Source: an uncultured Sphaerochaeta sp.
GTDB taxonomy: Bacteria; Spirochaetota; Spirochaetia; Sphaerochaetales; Sphaerochaetaceae
Direction: 5' to 3'
NCBI RefSeq assembly: GCF_963677075.1
Contig: NZ_OY781873.1
Location: forward strand, 1,178,001-1,242,000
DNA length: 64,000 nt
Shown here: positions 25,442-34,111 of the stretch, one piece after another
Layout: the number at the start of each line of letters is the position of its first letter
Position numbering within the stretch: position 1 is the stretch's first letter
Translations under genes and position numbers: made by a program
Notes under the pieces: generated by a model
The model's input: the letters and a program-made list of their open reading frames with translations, nothing else
Told to the model about the DNA's origin: nothing
The model's database searches: none

Positions 25442-26757
25442 TGGACGCTAACAGTATTGCAATTACGATACTCCTGGGAAGCTTCTTTCTTATGATCTTC
25501 CTTCGTTTTCCTATCGCATATGCGGTTGGACTTTCTTCTGTTTTTACCATGCTCTACCAAGGTTCCAGTCTTAATGATATCAGCCGTCTTATGGTCAAAG
25601 GCATCAGTTCGTTCTCCCTGATGGCGGTTCCTTTCTTTATTACGATGGGAGTGTTGATGGGCTCAGGGGGTATTTCCCAAAAGCTCATTGCCCTTGCCAA
25701 TGCCTGTGTAGGTTGGATGAGGGGAGGCTTGGCGCAGGTTAACATCGTAGCATCCTACTTCTTTGGAGGAATCTCCGGGTCAGCCGCCGCCGATACTGCA
25801 TCCCTTGGTTCCATCCTGATTCCCATGATGGTCGATGAAGGCTATGATGCTGACTTCTCCACCGCTGTTACGGTTACCAGTTCCTGTGAAGGACTGCTTG
25901 TTCCTCCCAGTCATAACATGGTCATCTACGCCACCACTGCAGGTGGTATCTCAGTTGGAAGTCTCTTCCTTGCCGGATACCTTCCTGGTGCCTTGCTTGC
26001 CATTACCTTGATGATTGGCTCCTATATATTCTCCGTGAAGCGTGGATATCCCAAGGGAGAGAAATTTAATCTCAAGAACTTCATTATTCAATTTGGTAAA
26101 TCCATTTGGGCCTTGGCAGCGGTTGTTATTGTTGTCGTTGGCGTTGTTGCAGGTTTTTTCACTGCTACAGAATCTGCAGCAATTGCGGTTATTTATTCCC
26201 TGATTGTCTCGGTCTTTATCTATAAAGGCTTGAATTGGAAGGGTGTTTGGAAGGTCCTCGACGATTGTGTAGGTACCCTAGCTATCGTGCTTATCCTTAT
26301 TGCTACATCATCTGTCTTTGGCTACATCCTCACTACACTCAATGTTCCGCGTCTTGCAGCTGAGGCGATTACCAGCCTTACCAATAACAGGATTCTCATT
26401 ATCCTGCTGTTGAATGCAATTCTCTTGGTCCTTGGGGCGATCATGGATATGGCGCCGATCATTCTTATTGCAACACCGATTCTGCTTCCTATCGCTACTG
26501 GAGTTGCAGGGCTGGATCCCATTCAGTTCGGAATCATGGTGGTACTCAACTGTGGTATCGGCCTCTTGACCCCACCGGTTGGAGCTGTCCTGTTCATAGG
26601 ATCAGCCGTTGGTAAGGTCTCCATGGAGAAGGTGGTAAAAGCGACGCTTCCATTCTATCTCTGTATGGTTATTGCACTGCTACTGGTGTCGTTCATTCCT
26701 GAGATCAGCCTCATCCTACCGAAGATTTTTGCAGGGTATACCCCGACAAATATGTAG
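25441..26757 (+). CDS. TRAP transporter large membrane subunit (DctM family)
   Basis: A 438-residue membrane protein with about twelve to thirteen helices. Family motifs visible: RFPIAYAVGLSS at helix 1, GGISGSAAADTASLGSILIP, and the C-terminal GLLTPPVGAVLFIGSAVG. It forms the Na+-coupled elevator channel for the substrate delivered by DctP. One-base overlap with dctQ couples the two. A clear terminator follows, so this gene ends the operon. Confidence 0.95.
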   Translation: MDANSIAITILLGSFFLMIFLRFPIAYAVGLSSVFTMLYQGSSLNDISRLMVKGISSFSLMAVPFFITMGVLMGSGGISQKLIALANACVGWMRGGLAQVNIVASYFFGGISGSAAADTASLGSILIPMMVDEGYDADFSTAVTVTSSCEGLLVPPSHNMVIYATTAGGISVGSLFLAGYLPGALLAITLMIGSYIFSVKRGYPKGEKFNLKNFIIQFGKSIWALAAVVIVVVGVVAGFFTATESAAIAVIYSLIVSVFIYKGLNWKGVWKVLDDCVGTLAIVLILIATSSVFGYILTTLNVPRLAAEAITSLTNNRILIILLLNAILLVLGAIMDMAPIILIATPILLPIATGVAGLDPIQFGIMVVLNCGIGLLTPPVGAVLFIGSAVGKVSMEKVVKATLPFYLCMVIALLLVSFIPEISLILPKIFAGYTPTNM

Positions 26758-26780
26758 AGAGATACGATAATCCCTTCCTT

Positions 26781-26806
26781 TGAACCAGAGTCTTTGCTCT
26801 GGTTCA
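26781..26806 (+). terminator. Terminator after the first TRAP operon
   Basis: Perfect 10-bp stem TGAACCAGAG / CTCTGGTTCA with loop TCTTTG, followed by ATTTGTTGTTTG, 23 bp after the dctM stop. Confidence 0.88.
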
Positions 26807-26889
26807 ATTTGTTGTTTGCGTTGCAAGAACATTTGAATGGAAATCACTGTCTCTAATGATAATCTGAACAAACTGATTCACCAGGTTCG

Positions 26890-26898
26890 TGATATACT
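26890..26898 (+). promoter_or_regulatory. Extended -10 promoter of the HAD gene
   Basis: TGATATACT (extended -10) ends six bases before the ATG at 26905; no -35 or SD site is evident. Leaderless geometry. Confidence 0.55.
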
Positions 26899-26904
26899 CA
26901 TGGT

Positions 26905-27750
26905 ATGCAGAAACCAACCATTGCCTTCATGTATGATTTTGACAAGACCCTGAGTACCAAGGATATGCAGGAGTATACATTTATTCCCAAGCTTGGGATG
27001 TCTGCCGAAACATTTTGGAAGAAGGCCGACAAACTTGCTGGAGAACAGGGTATGGACCGCATTCTTGCATATATGAAGCTTATGCTTGATGAGTCCAGAC
27101 GTCATGAGCAGTCGATTAGAAGAAGCGATTTTGTTTCACTGGGAGGAAGCCTTGAATTCTTTCCAGGTGTACTCTCGTGGTTCGATGAGGTGAACAAGCT
27201 CGGCTCATTGATGGGTTTGGAATTACAGCACTTCATTATCTCCTCAGGACTCAGGGAGATCATCGAAGGATCAGCTATCGGGGATCGATTCAAACGTATT
27301 TATGCATGTGAGTACTTCTACGATGAGAACGGGGTGGCTACATGGCCGAAATTATCGGTTAACTATACAGCCAAGACACAGTTCTTGTTTAGGATCAATA
27401 AAGGGGTGCTTGATGTGCATGAGGACCAGGCGTTGAATGCCTACACCGCCGAGGGTGAGCGTAGTGTACCTTTCAGGAATATGGTGTATATCGGAGATGG
27501 GCTGACCGATGTCCCCTGCATGAAGCTCGTTAAGCAGAATGGTGGAAAAAGCATTGCTGTCTATGCACAGGGTAAGGAAGCTATTAGCTATCGGTTGATG
27601 AAGGAGGACCGTATCAACTTCTTCACTGAGGCCGACTACACCCCTGAGGGTGAACTCTTCTCCTTGGTGAAGACCATCCTCACCCAGATGCAGGCGGAAA
27701 ATGCCCTCACTGAGTACCAGCGAGGGATGAAATGCCTCGCCGGGATCTAA
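26905..27750 (+). CDS. HAD superfamily phosphatase
   Basis: A 281-residue cytosolic HAD hydrolase. The nucleophile Asp11 and acid/base Asp13 are in DFDKTLS; motif II is FIISSG, and motif IV is IGDGLTDVP. The layout with a helical cap after motif I resembles phosphoserine-phosphatase-like HADs. The substrate is not evident. The start follows an extended -10 box by six bases with no SD. The gene ends overlapping the convergent SGNH gene by 4 bp. Confidence 0.85.
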   Translation: MQKPTIAFMYDFDKTLSTKDMQEYTFIPKLGMSAETFWKKADKLAGEQGMDRILAYMKLMLDESRRHEQSIRRSDFVSLGGSLEFFPGVLSWFDEVNKLGSLMGLELQHFIISSGLREIIEGSAIGDRFKRIYACEYFYDENGVATWPKLSVNYTAKTQFLFRINKGVLDVHEDQALNAYTAEGERSVPFRNMVYIGDGLTDVPCMKLVKQNGGKSIAVYAQGKEAISYRLMKEDRINFFTEADYTPEGELFSLVKTILTQMQAENALTEYQRGMKCLAGI

Positions 27751-28388
27751 AGCCCCAGTCCTCTCTGCATCAGGGTGGCAAGTACTTCCATGCCCTTTCT
27801 GGTGGGGTGTAGCCCATCAGAAAGGAGTCCGTCACCGGCCTTGATGGGGTATCTGGCAAGGTCTATGAGGTTGGCTCCCTCATGCCCCGCAACAATCTCC
27901 CTTATACTTCTAGCCAAGTCTAGCTGACTCCAGTGATGGATGTTCTCTTCATCAAGGGCCCTGTCAGTTCTCTGCAGTGGGGTGCAGAAGTACAGTCCAC
28001 TTGATGAATGATTTCTAAGCATATCACGTACCAATGTCTTATACGCTTCCTGGAAGACCTCGATGGTGGTAGGTTCTTCCACCTGTCCCCAATCGTTGGT
28101 TCCCCCGAATACGATGATGATATCACCGACCAGTCGCTGTTGTCTTTTCTCGTCCAAGAAGGAAGAGGAGCGGGGACGGACTCCTGTCCTGCTTATCCTG
28201 CTCCCAGAGTAGGACTCATTCATGAGGAGCTTAAGTCCCGTACGCTGTTGCAGAATATACCACCAGGTATGTTGCACCTCTGATACATCCACTCCCTCTC
28301 GGGGGTAGAAGAGTTCATTCTCCTCAGGGACAAAACCTGCAAAGGTGGAGATGGAATCGGCAAGGATGGAAAAGGTCTGTGTCTTCAT
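27747..28388 (-). CDS. SGNH/GDSL-family hydrolase
   Basis: A 213-residue esterase-like protein. Block I is ADSIST with nucleophile Ser12 (Ala instead of the usual Gly), block III is VFGGTNDW, and block V is DGLHPTRKG with catalytic Asp and His. No signal peptide is seen, so it acts in the cytosol. ATG 28388 is chosen because the family fold begins there and a promoter with a -10 box six bases upstream fits exactly; a longer reading continues into the opposite dehydrogenase gene. Substrate unknown; short acyl esters or deacetylation of sugars are possible. Confidence 0.83.
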   Translation of the reverse strand: MKTQTFSILADSISTFAGFVPEENELFYPREGVDVSEVQHTWWYILQQRTGLKLLMNESYSGSRISRTGVRPRSSSFLDEKRQQRLVGDIIIVFGGTNDWGQVEEPTTIEVFQEAYKTLVRDMLRNHSSSGLYFCTPLQRTDRALDEENIHHWSQLDLARSIREIVAGHEGANLIDLARYPIKAGDGLLSDGLHPTRKGMEVLATLMQRGLGL

Positions 28389-28394
28389 GCCTGT

Positions 28395-28423
28395 AGTGTA
28401 TCCTACAGCTTTTCCCGCTACAA
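28395..28423 (-). promoter_or_regulatory. Promoter of the SGNH gene, leaderless geometry
   Basis: Minus strand: TTGTAG, 17 bases, TACACT, then six bases to the ATG at 28388 and no SD. The transcript should begin at the start codon. Confidence 0.68.
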
Positions 28424-28455
28424 GAGTCTGTGGTATGCTGGGCGGGGAGGCTTGC

Positions 28456-29727
28456 ATGGATACAAAGATTTCGGTAGTTGAGGAAGGGGCTCTTGAACGG
28501 GTTGGATCAGTCTTTGTGGAAGCATTCGGCCATACCCCTGCGTTGTTGGTTGCCGATGGCATAACACTCAAGGTAGGAGGGTTTCCTGTTTCCAGATCGC
28601 TTGAGAAGGCTGATATCCAGGTCAGACAGTTCATTTTCCCTTCTGAGCCGCAGCCTTATGCTGATGAGCATGCAATTGCACAAGTTAGACTGAGTCTGGA
28701 GATGGACAACAGTATTGCAGTGGTCTTGGGCTCAGGTACGCTCAACGATATTACCAAGCGTGCAAGTGCTGAGCTGGACCGTCCCTATATGGTTGTTGCA
28801 ACCGCACCTTCTGTTGATGGCTATACCTCCTACGGTGCTGCTGTCTCTATCGGTGGCTTCAAGCAGACTCTTCCTTGTGCTGCCCCGATGGTGGTTCTTG
28901 CTGACACCAAAGTGCTCCGCGAAGCTCCCATGGACATGATCGCAAGTGGTTTTGGTGATTGCATGGCCAAGTACACTGCCGGAATGGACTGGATCCTCGC
29001 CGATCTGGTCGGGGTTCACCCAATCCGCCGTGATGTATGGGACATGGTCCAGATTCCGCTGAGAAAAGTATACGCCCAGCATGCAGGGATAGCCCAGAGA
29101 AGGGGGTCGTCCATTGGACTCCTCTTTGATGCGCTCTCAGCAAGTGGGTTTGCGATGCAGGTGATGCACGACTCACGCCCTGCCAGTGGTGCTGAGCACT
29201 TGATCAGCCATATCTGGGAGATGGAACACTTGAGCAAGTATGGGCTTCCAGTAAGCCATGGATTCAAGGTCTCCATCGGTACCCTGACCATTACCTACCT
29301 CTATGAGCAACTCAAGCAGTTGGATCTTGCTGATATCCCGCTCAGTGGGGCAGAGAGTTGGGAGGAGCGCGAGCAATCGATTGCAGCATTCTTCCCCGAT
29401 GAAAGCGTAAGGAAACAGACCTTGGCCATCGCAAAAGAGAAATTCCTTGATGGGGATGCGCTGCTAACTAGAAGGGAGAAGCTTATCTCTCTGCTTCCTG
29501 CCCTAATTGTGAGAATGGAGGAGCAACTACCTCCGTATCAGGAACTGAAAGAAGCAATGAAGGAAGTTGGCTGTCCGATTTCTCCTGCTGATATTGCAAG
29601 TAATCTGGAAGGGCTCCGCCATGCAGTAACTGGTGCTCAGATGATCCGAAACCGCTATACCGTGCTAGATCTCTACTACGAGCTGGGCCTATTTGACCTA
29701 GCTCTGGATATGCTCTCAGGAATGTAG
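28456..29727 (+). CDS. sn-glycerol-1-phosphate dehydrogenase (AraM/EgsA family)
   Basis: A 423-residue Fe/Zn-dependent dehydrogenase. Motifs: ATAPSVDGYTSYGA and SGFGDCMAKYTA (nucleotide and metal regions, metal-binding Asp), SGAEHLISHIWEMEHL and GLPVSHGFKVSIG with metal-binding histidines. This is the family that reduces dihydroxyacetone phosphate to sn-glycerol-1-phosphate in archaea and, as AraM, in Bacillus. ATG 28456 has SD GGGGAGG five bases upstream; in-frame codons before it lack support. It is divergent from the SGNH gene. Confidence 0.9.
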   Translation: MDTKISVVEEGALERVGSVFVEAFGHTPALLVADGITLKVGGFPVSRSLEKADIQVRQFIFPSEPQPYADEHAIAQVRLSLEMDNSIAVVLGSGTLNDITKRASAELDRPYMVVATAPSVDGYTSYGAAVSIGGFKQTLPCAAPMVVLADTKVLREAPMDMIASGFGDCMAKYTAGMDWILADLVGVHPIRRDVWDMVQIPLRKVYAQHAGIAQRRGSSIGLLFDALSASGFAMQVMHDSRPASGAEHLISHIWEMEHLSKYGLPVSHGFKVSIGTLTITYLYEQLKQLDLADIPLSGAESWEEREQSIAAFFPDESVRKQTLAIAKEKFLDGDALLTRREKLISLLPALIVRMEEQLPPYQELKEAMKEVGCPISPADIASNLEGLRHAVTGAQMIRNRYTVLDLYYELGLFDLALDMLSGM

Positions 29728-29748
29728 AGCGTCTTCAGTGGAAAATCA

Positions 29749-30120
29749 TCATACGGTAACGTACTTCTGATACCTGCTGGTAGGCTTGTCTGGTATGGTC
29801 ATCCGGAGTTTTCCAGATGCGAGTAACGGTGTGAGGAACGTCTTTCGAAAATGTTCCCGATGTTCTATGCCAATATAACCTTGCATCTCTTCCCTTGTTC
29901 TTGGGGTAGAGCAAAACTCTAGCAACATATGCAAACGAATATCTTGCGCGGTGTCTTGCGCGGTGTCTTGCGCGGTGTCTTGCGCGGTGTCTTGCGCGGT
30001 GTCTTTGCTGTCTGGATAGTTGATATTTTTCAATACTACGCGAAAATCCGATGGAGTGGAGAAAAACTGGCTGTCATGAGTTATGCCTCTATTAAAGATA
30101 AGGAAAGGAAAAACAGTCAA
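29749..30120 (-). pseudogene. C-terminal remnant of an AAA_4/RecG-like (Schlafen-type) protein
   Basis: A 123-residue reading frame matching only the C-terminal tail of the divergent-AAA (AAA_4) putative regulators: a short piece FRVVLKNINYP, then a DTAQ repeat, then a winged-helix tail LLEFCSTPRTREEMQGYIGI through SGKLRMTIPDKP. The ATP-binding and DNA-binding N-terminal two-thirds are missing. The apparent start is TTG without SD, next to the operator array of etfB. It is probably a decayed gene left after deletion; expression of the tail alone cannot be excluded. Confidence 0.7.
29942..30005. repeat. 12-bp tandem repeat, five units
   Basis: Five exact copies of TCTTGCGCGGTG and a four-base partial copy. 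On the minus strand the repeat is in frame and encodes DTAQ units in the linker of the AAA_4 remnant. Unit length is a multiple of three, so copy changes alter linker length without frameshift. Confidence 0.92.
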
Positions 30121-30151
30121 AAATTGACCGCGGTCAAAAAAATTGTTGACC
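30116..30151. promoter_or_regulatory. Array of TTGACC/GGTCAA half-sites upstream of etfB
   Basis: Half-sites: GTCAA (30116-30120), TTGACC (30124-30129), GGTCAA (30132-30137) and TTGACC (30146-30151). The middle two form the perfect palindrome TTGACCGCGGTCAA; the last is the -35 box. A likely binding site for the TetR protein encoded at the end of the operon. Confidence 0.7.
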
Positions 30152-30174
30152 TAGCACAAAACCCCTTTTAGGAT
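30146..30174 (+). promoter_or_regulatory. Promoter of the etfBA-lactate dehydrogenase operon
   Basis: TTGACC, 17 bases, TAGGAT, about 22 bp before the etfB ATG. The -35 hexamer is also an operator half-site. Confidence 0.7.
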
Positions 30175-30196
30175 AGAGAAAAAGAGGGGGATTTTC

Positions 30197-31009
30197 ATGC
30201 ATAGTATAGTTCTAATCAAGCAGGTCCCACAAACCAGTGATGTCCAGATGGACAAGGAGACCGGTACCATGATCCGTAGCGGTTCTGCTGCCATCCTGAA
30301 TCCATTGGATGTGTATGCCTTGGAAACGACGTTACGAATCAAAGACCATAGCGGTGGACGAGTGACTATCATCACCATGGGACCGGCGAGTGCTGTTAAA
30401 GTACTCAAGGAGGCCATCGCCATGGGAGCAGATGATGTCTATCACCTGAATGACCGAGCCTTTGCAGGCTCAGATACCTGGGCAACCAGCTATGTACTGG
30501 CAAAAGCCATAGAGAAAGTTGGCCTTCCTGATCTGGTCATTACCGGGGAGCGGGCAACCGATGGTGATACTGCCCAGGTTGGACCGGCAGTGGCTTCATG
30601 GTTGGACCTGCCGGTGCTCTCCTATGTTGCATCAGTAGAGGAGATTGATTCAAAGAACCTGATAGCCGAGCGTTTGATCGAGGAGGGGTACCAGCGAGTT
30701 AGGTCTCCTCTTCCAGCCCTCCTTACCGTGGTCAAGGAGATTGCCGAGCCTCGTCTTCCCACCCTCAAGGGCAAGAAACGTGCCATGGCCACAGAGATTA
30801 CCTCCTGGAGTGCCTCCGATCTGGATACAGATCCAGCATTCTTGGGGTTGAAGGGGTCTCCAACCCGGGTGGTAAAAATTGAGACTCCCAAAGTAAGCAG
30901 GCAATGCAGCATGGTGAAGGTAGAGGATGATGCTTCGCTTCATGTGGCAGTCGATCAATTGTTCACCTTCCTTGAGGAACGTGATTTGTTAGGAGGACGC
31001 AATGCATGA
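30197..31009 (+). CDS. etfB: Electron transfer flavoprotein beta subunit
   Basis: A 270-residue EtfB. It begins MHSIVLIKQVPQTSDVQMD, has the internal GPASAVKVLKEAIAMGADDV segment and the signature VTGERATDGDTAQVGP-type region near residue 118, and the switch segment VVKEIAEPRLPTLKGKKRAM. SD GGGGG is placed before the ATG. It is the first gene of a unit with etfA and a GlcD-type dehydrogenase, the order of lctBCD in Acetobacterium, in which the FAD of EtfB is the confurcating flavin. Confidence 0.95.
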   Translation: MHSIVLIKQVPQTSDVQMDKETGTMIRSGSAAILNPLDVYALETTLRIKDHSGGRVTIITMGPASAVKVLKEAIAMGADDVYHLNDRAFAGSDTWATSYVLAKAIEKVGLPDLVITGERATDGDTAQVGPAVASWLDLPVLSYVASVEEIDSKNLIAERLIEEGYQRVRSPLPALLTVVKEIAEPRLPTLKGKKRAMATEITSWSASDLDTDPAFLGLKGSPTRVVKIETPKVSRQCSMVKVEDDASLHVAVDQLFTFLEERDLLGGRNA

Positions 31010-31997
31010 AGTTTGGACAATAAGCGAATGCCATCAGGGTAGGGTAAAGGATGTTTCATACGAGCTATTGGCACGTGGAAGGTCCCTTGCCGATACACTC
31101 AATGTGAGACTGGCAGCAGTAGTCATCGGTTGCAATGTCAATGTAGATGACCTGAAACGTCTCTCCGCCCAAGGAGCAGATGTAATCTACCTTACCGATG
31201 ATCCTTCACTTTCCTCGTTTGTTTGTGAACGGTATGCTGAGCAACTTCTCCGTCTTATTACTGCGAAGGAGCCGCAGATTATCATTGCAGCAGCAACCAC
31301 CTCTGGAAGAACCTTGATGCCCTATGTGGCAGTCAAGGCTCATGCAGGGTTGACTGCCGACTGCACCGAGCTGGCTATCGAGGAAGGAACGGGGAATCTC
31401 TTGCAGACCCGCCCAGCAATAGGTGGCAACATCATGGCAACGATTAAGACCCCGAACCATCGGCCGCAGATGGCCACCGTTAGACCACGTTCTACCAAGC
31501 CGCTTGAAGCAAGGAGTGACCGTCCTTTCGTGGTGGAAGAGGTAGCTGTACCTCCCAAGCGTGAAAAGCCCTCTGTCGAGGTATTGGGACTAAGGGCTCT
31601 CGAAGGTCAGAGTGGATCCATCGAAGAAGCAGACATCGTCATCTCCGGGGGAAAGGGGCTTAAGAAACGGGATAACTTTGCCCTGATCGAGCGTCTGGCC
31701 AAGGCGTTTGGTGCAGAAGTAGGTGCGAGCCGGGACGCAGTGGACCGAGGTTGGGCTTCCTATCCTCATCAGGTTGGTCTTTCAGGCAAGACCATCTCTC
31801 CCCGTCTCTATCTCGCTGCAGGTATCTCTGGGGCCATCCAACACCTCGCAGGTATCAAGACAGCCAAGTGTATAGTGGCAATCAACAGTGATGAGCAAGC
31901 CAATATCCTTGGTATTGCTGATTTCGCCATCATCGGGGACCTGTTTCAGGTACTCCCAGAGATTGAGAAGCGCCTTGAGCAGAGGAGGAAGGCATGA
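31002..31997 (+). CDS. etfA: Electron transfer flavoprotein alpha subunit
   Basis: A 331-residue EtfA. The C-terminal FAD domain carries GASRDAVDRGW, YPHQVGLSGKTISPRLYLA, GISGAIQHLAG and IVAINSDEQANI, all typical. There is no N-terminal ferredoxin domain, which some confurcating EtfA proteins have. It overlaps etfB by 8 bp and the dehydrogenase gene by 4 bp, so the three products should be made together as one complex. Confidence 0.95.
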   Translation: MHEVWTISECHQGRVKDVSYELLARGRSLADTLNVRLAAVVIGCNVNVDDLKRLSAQGADVIYLTDDPSLSSFVCERYAEQLLRLITAKEPQIIIAAATTSGRTLMPYVAVKAHAGLTADCTELAIEEGTGNLLQTRPAIGGNIMATIKTPNHRPQMATVRPRSTKPLEARSDRPFVVEEVAVPPKREKPSVEVLGLRALEGQSGSIEEADIVISGGKGLKKRDNFALIERLAKAFGAEVGASRDAVDRGWASYPHQVGLSGKTISPRLYLAAGISGAIQHLAGIKTAKCIVAINSDEQANILGIADFAIIGDLFQVLPEIEKRLEQRRKA

Positions 31998-33412
31998 ATA
32001 CCAGCTATACAGCAATTACCCCATCCATTCTTGAGGAGCTGAAGGCGATTGTAGGGGAGCATAACCTGTTCACCGACACAGAGCGGATAGAAAATTACAG
32101 CCATGACGAGACCAGCAGGGAGCAGTTCAGCCATATGCCGGAGGTAGTGCTTACTCCCGTCTCTACTGAGCAGATCAGTGAGGTCATGAAGTTGGCAGAC
32201 CGTTACACCATACCGGTAACTCCACGTGGTGCAGGCTCTGGTCTCTCTGGTGGTGCGATTCCAATTCATGGAGGAATTGTGCTCTCGGTGGAGAAGATGA
32301 ACAAGGTGCTGGAGATTGATGAGGCAAACCTAACCGTGACCGCTGAGGCAGGGATTGTAACCAATGAGCTGAACGAGCGGCTTAAACAGACCGGGCTTTT
32401 TTTCGCCGGCTATCCGATGAGTCTGGAGACATGCTTTCTTGGAGGTAATATTGCGGAGAACGCGGGAGGTGGGAAGGCCGTGAAATACGGAGTAACCGGG
32501 CGCTATATCCTCGGTATGGAGGTCGTCACTCCCCAGGGGGAAGTGGTCCAATTGGGAGGAAAGGTGACCAAGGATGTCAGTGGGTATGATCTCAAGCAGC
32601 TGTACATCGGTTCGGAGGGGACCCTTGGGATTATCACCAAGGCGACCATCAGACTCCTTGGCGTGCCCACCTCTGCCTCTAATCTCTTGGTTCCTTTTAG
32701 GACTGCCCAGGATGCTATCTCTGTCGTTCCCCTGATCATGAAGCAAGGGATCATTCCCACCAGTATTGAGTTTATGGACAGGAGTTCCCTTGAGATGTCC
32801 TGCTCCTATTTGAACGAGAGTTTGCCACTGGAGGGAGTGGGTGCGATGTTGCTCATTGAGATTGACGGCACTGATGAAAGCCAGGTTGAACATGACCTTA
32901 TCCAGGTTGGTGATCTCTGTTCCGATCATAAGGCAATGGAGGTATATATTGCTGAGGATGCAACGAATCGGGAGAGGATTTGGTCGATCAGGCGGAATAT
33001 TGCCGAGGCCATCAAGGTCTACAGTCCTATTCAGAGCCTGGAAGATGTGGTTGTTCCCATTGGCTCCATTCCTTTGGTCATTCCCCGTCTTGAGCAGCTC
33101 TCCAGCAAATACAACATGAAAATTCCTTGTTATGGCCACGCAGGAGATGGTAACCTGCATGCAACATTGGTGAAGAATCCCGATAGTACCATGGAGGAGT
33201 GGTTGGAGATGGAACCACGGTTGCTTTCCGAGTTCTATGCATTTATCGTAGGGGAGCTTGGGGGGAAGATCAGCGGGGAGCATGGTATTGGGCTGAAGAG
33301 GAGGTCGTTCTTCAAGGACGTGACTCCAGGGGCGGAGTACCAGTTGCTGTGTGCAGTCAAGCAGGCGCTTGACCCAAAGAATATCATGAATCCTGGGAAG
33401 ATTCTCCTATAA
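31994..33412 (+). CDS. FAD-linked dehydrogenase, probable confurcating lactate dehydrogenase subunit
   Basis: A 472-residue GlcD/LctD-type flavoprotein. The FAD-binding domain shows PRGAGSGLSGGA and GGNIAENAGGGKAVKYG; the C-terminal domain shows HAGDGNLH and GEHGIGLKR, with metal- and substrate-binding histidines. Coupled to etfBA, it most likely oxidises lactate (or glycolate) to pyruvate and passes electrons to EtfAB, which drives NAD+ reduction with help from reduced ferredoxin. The function is inferred from gene order; glycolate or 2-hydroxyglutarate as substrate remains possible. Confidence 0.9.
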   Translation: MNTSYTAITPSILEELKAIVGEHNLFTDTERIENYSHDETSREQFSHMPEVVLTPVSTEQISEVMKLADRYTIPVTPRGAGSGLSGGAIPIHGGIVLSVEKMNKVLEIDEANLTVTAEAGIVTNELNERLKQTGLFFAGYPMSLETCFLGGNIAENAGGGKAVKYGVTGRYILGMEVVTPQGEVVQLGGKVTKDVSGYDLKQLYIGSEGTLGIITKATIRLLGVPTSASNLLVPFRTAQDAISVVPLIMKQGIIPTSIEFMDRSSLEMSCSYLNESLPLEGVGAMLLIEIDGTDESQVEHDLIQVGDLCSDHKAMEVYIAEDATNRERIWSIRRNIAEAIKVYSPIQSLEDVVVPIGSIPLVIPRLEQLSSKYNMKIPCYGHAGDGNLHATLVKNPDSTMEEWLEMEPRLLSEFYAFIVGELGGKISGEHGIGLKRRSFFKDVTPGAEYQLLCAVKQALDPKNIMNPGKILL

Positions 33413-33421
33413 GGAAGGGTA

Positions 33422-34033
33422 ATGGCCAAGAAATCAAAGGGGACAAGCAAAGCTGAGGCAACCAAGCGCTTGATATTCGAGAGTGCCCTGACGCTTTTCA
33501 AGCAAAAGGGGTTCAACCAGGTCTCCATCCAGCAGATAACCAACTATGCAGGTACTGCAAAGGGAAGTTTCTATACCTACTTCTCCACGAAGAGCGATAT
33601 CATTGTACAGGAGTTCTGGGCCATCGATGCCTACTACCGAAGTATCGAGGGTGAAGTGTCCAGAGAGAAGGATGCAGCGCTCAAGCTTCTGAAATTCACG
33701 GAGTTGCAGCTTACCTATGTGCGTGATGTTATCGGGGTTGAGATGCTGAAAGTACTCTATGCCAACCAGGTGAGCAACGAGGGTTCCACCAAGGTCATTA
33801 CCGACCAGTCCCGATTCTGGCATACCTTCATCAGAAGCATCATTGAGGAAGGACAGAGATCAGGTGAGTTCAGGAAGGACAGGGAGAGCTCCTACCTTGC
33901 GGTGCTTTTCAATAGGGCCATCAGGGGGCTCTTTCTGGACTGGAACATCAGCTCAGCAGGATTTGACTTGGTTGAAGAGGGATTGTCCTATTGCAGGAAT
34001 TTGTTGATTCCTGCTTTGTTGGCCAATAAATGA
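33422..34033 (+). CDS. TetR family transcriptional regulator
   Basis: A 203-residue regulator. The N-terminal HTH is ATKRLIFESALTLFKQKGF through YAGTAKGSFYTYFSTKSDII, and the rest is a helical ligand domain of no named class. It begins 9 bp after the dehydrogenase gene, so it is the last gene of the etf operon. The palindromic half-site array in front of etfB is its probable target, making the system self-regulated. Lactate, an acyl-CoA or another 2-hydroxy acid could be the effector. Confidence 0.9.
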   Translation: MAKKSKGTSKAEATKRLIFESALTLFKQKGFNQVSIQQITNYAGTAKGSFYTYFSTKSDIIVQEFWAIDAYYRSIEGEVSREKDAALKLLKFTELQLTYVRDVIGVEMLKVLYANQVSNEGSTKVITDQSRFWHTFIRSIIEEGQRSGEFRKDRESSYLAVLFNRAIRGLFLDWNISSAGFDLVEEGLSYCRNLLIPALLANK

Positions 34034-34111
34034 TTCCTCAGCATCTTAGGGTGTTGTAATATCTCATTTCCAGAAAGAGATCATATTGTGTTAGGAGAAA
34101 GGGGCGAGCAT

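Noticed and set aside
29942..30005. CRISPR-like array
   Set aside because: Units are 12 bp, directly joined without spacers, and in frame with a protein linker.
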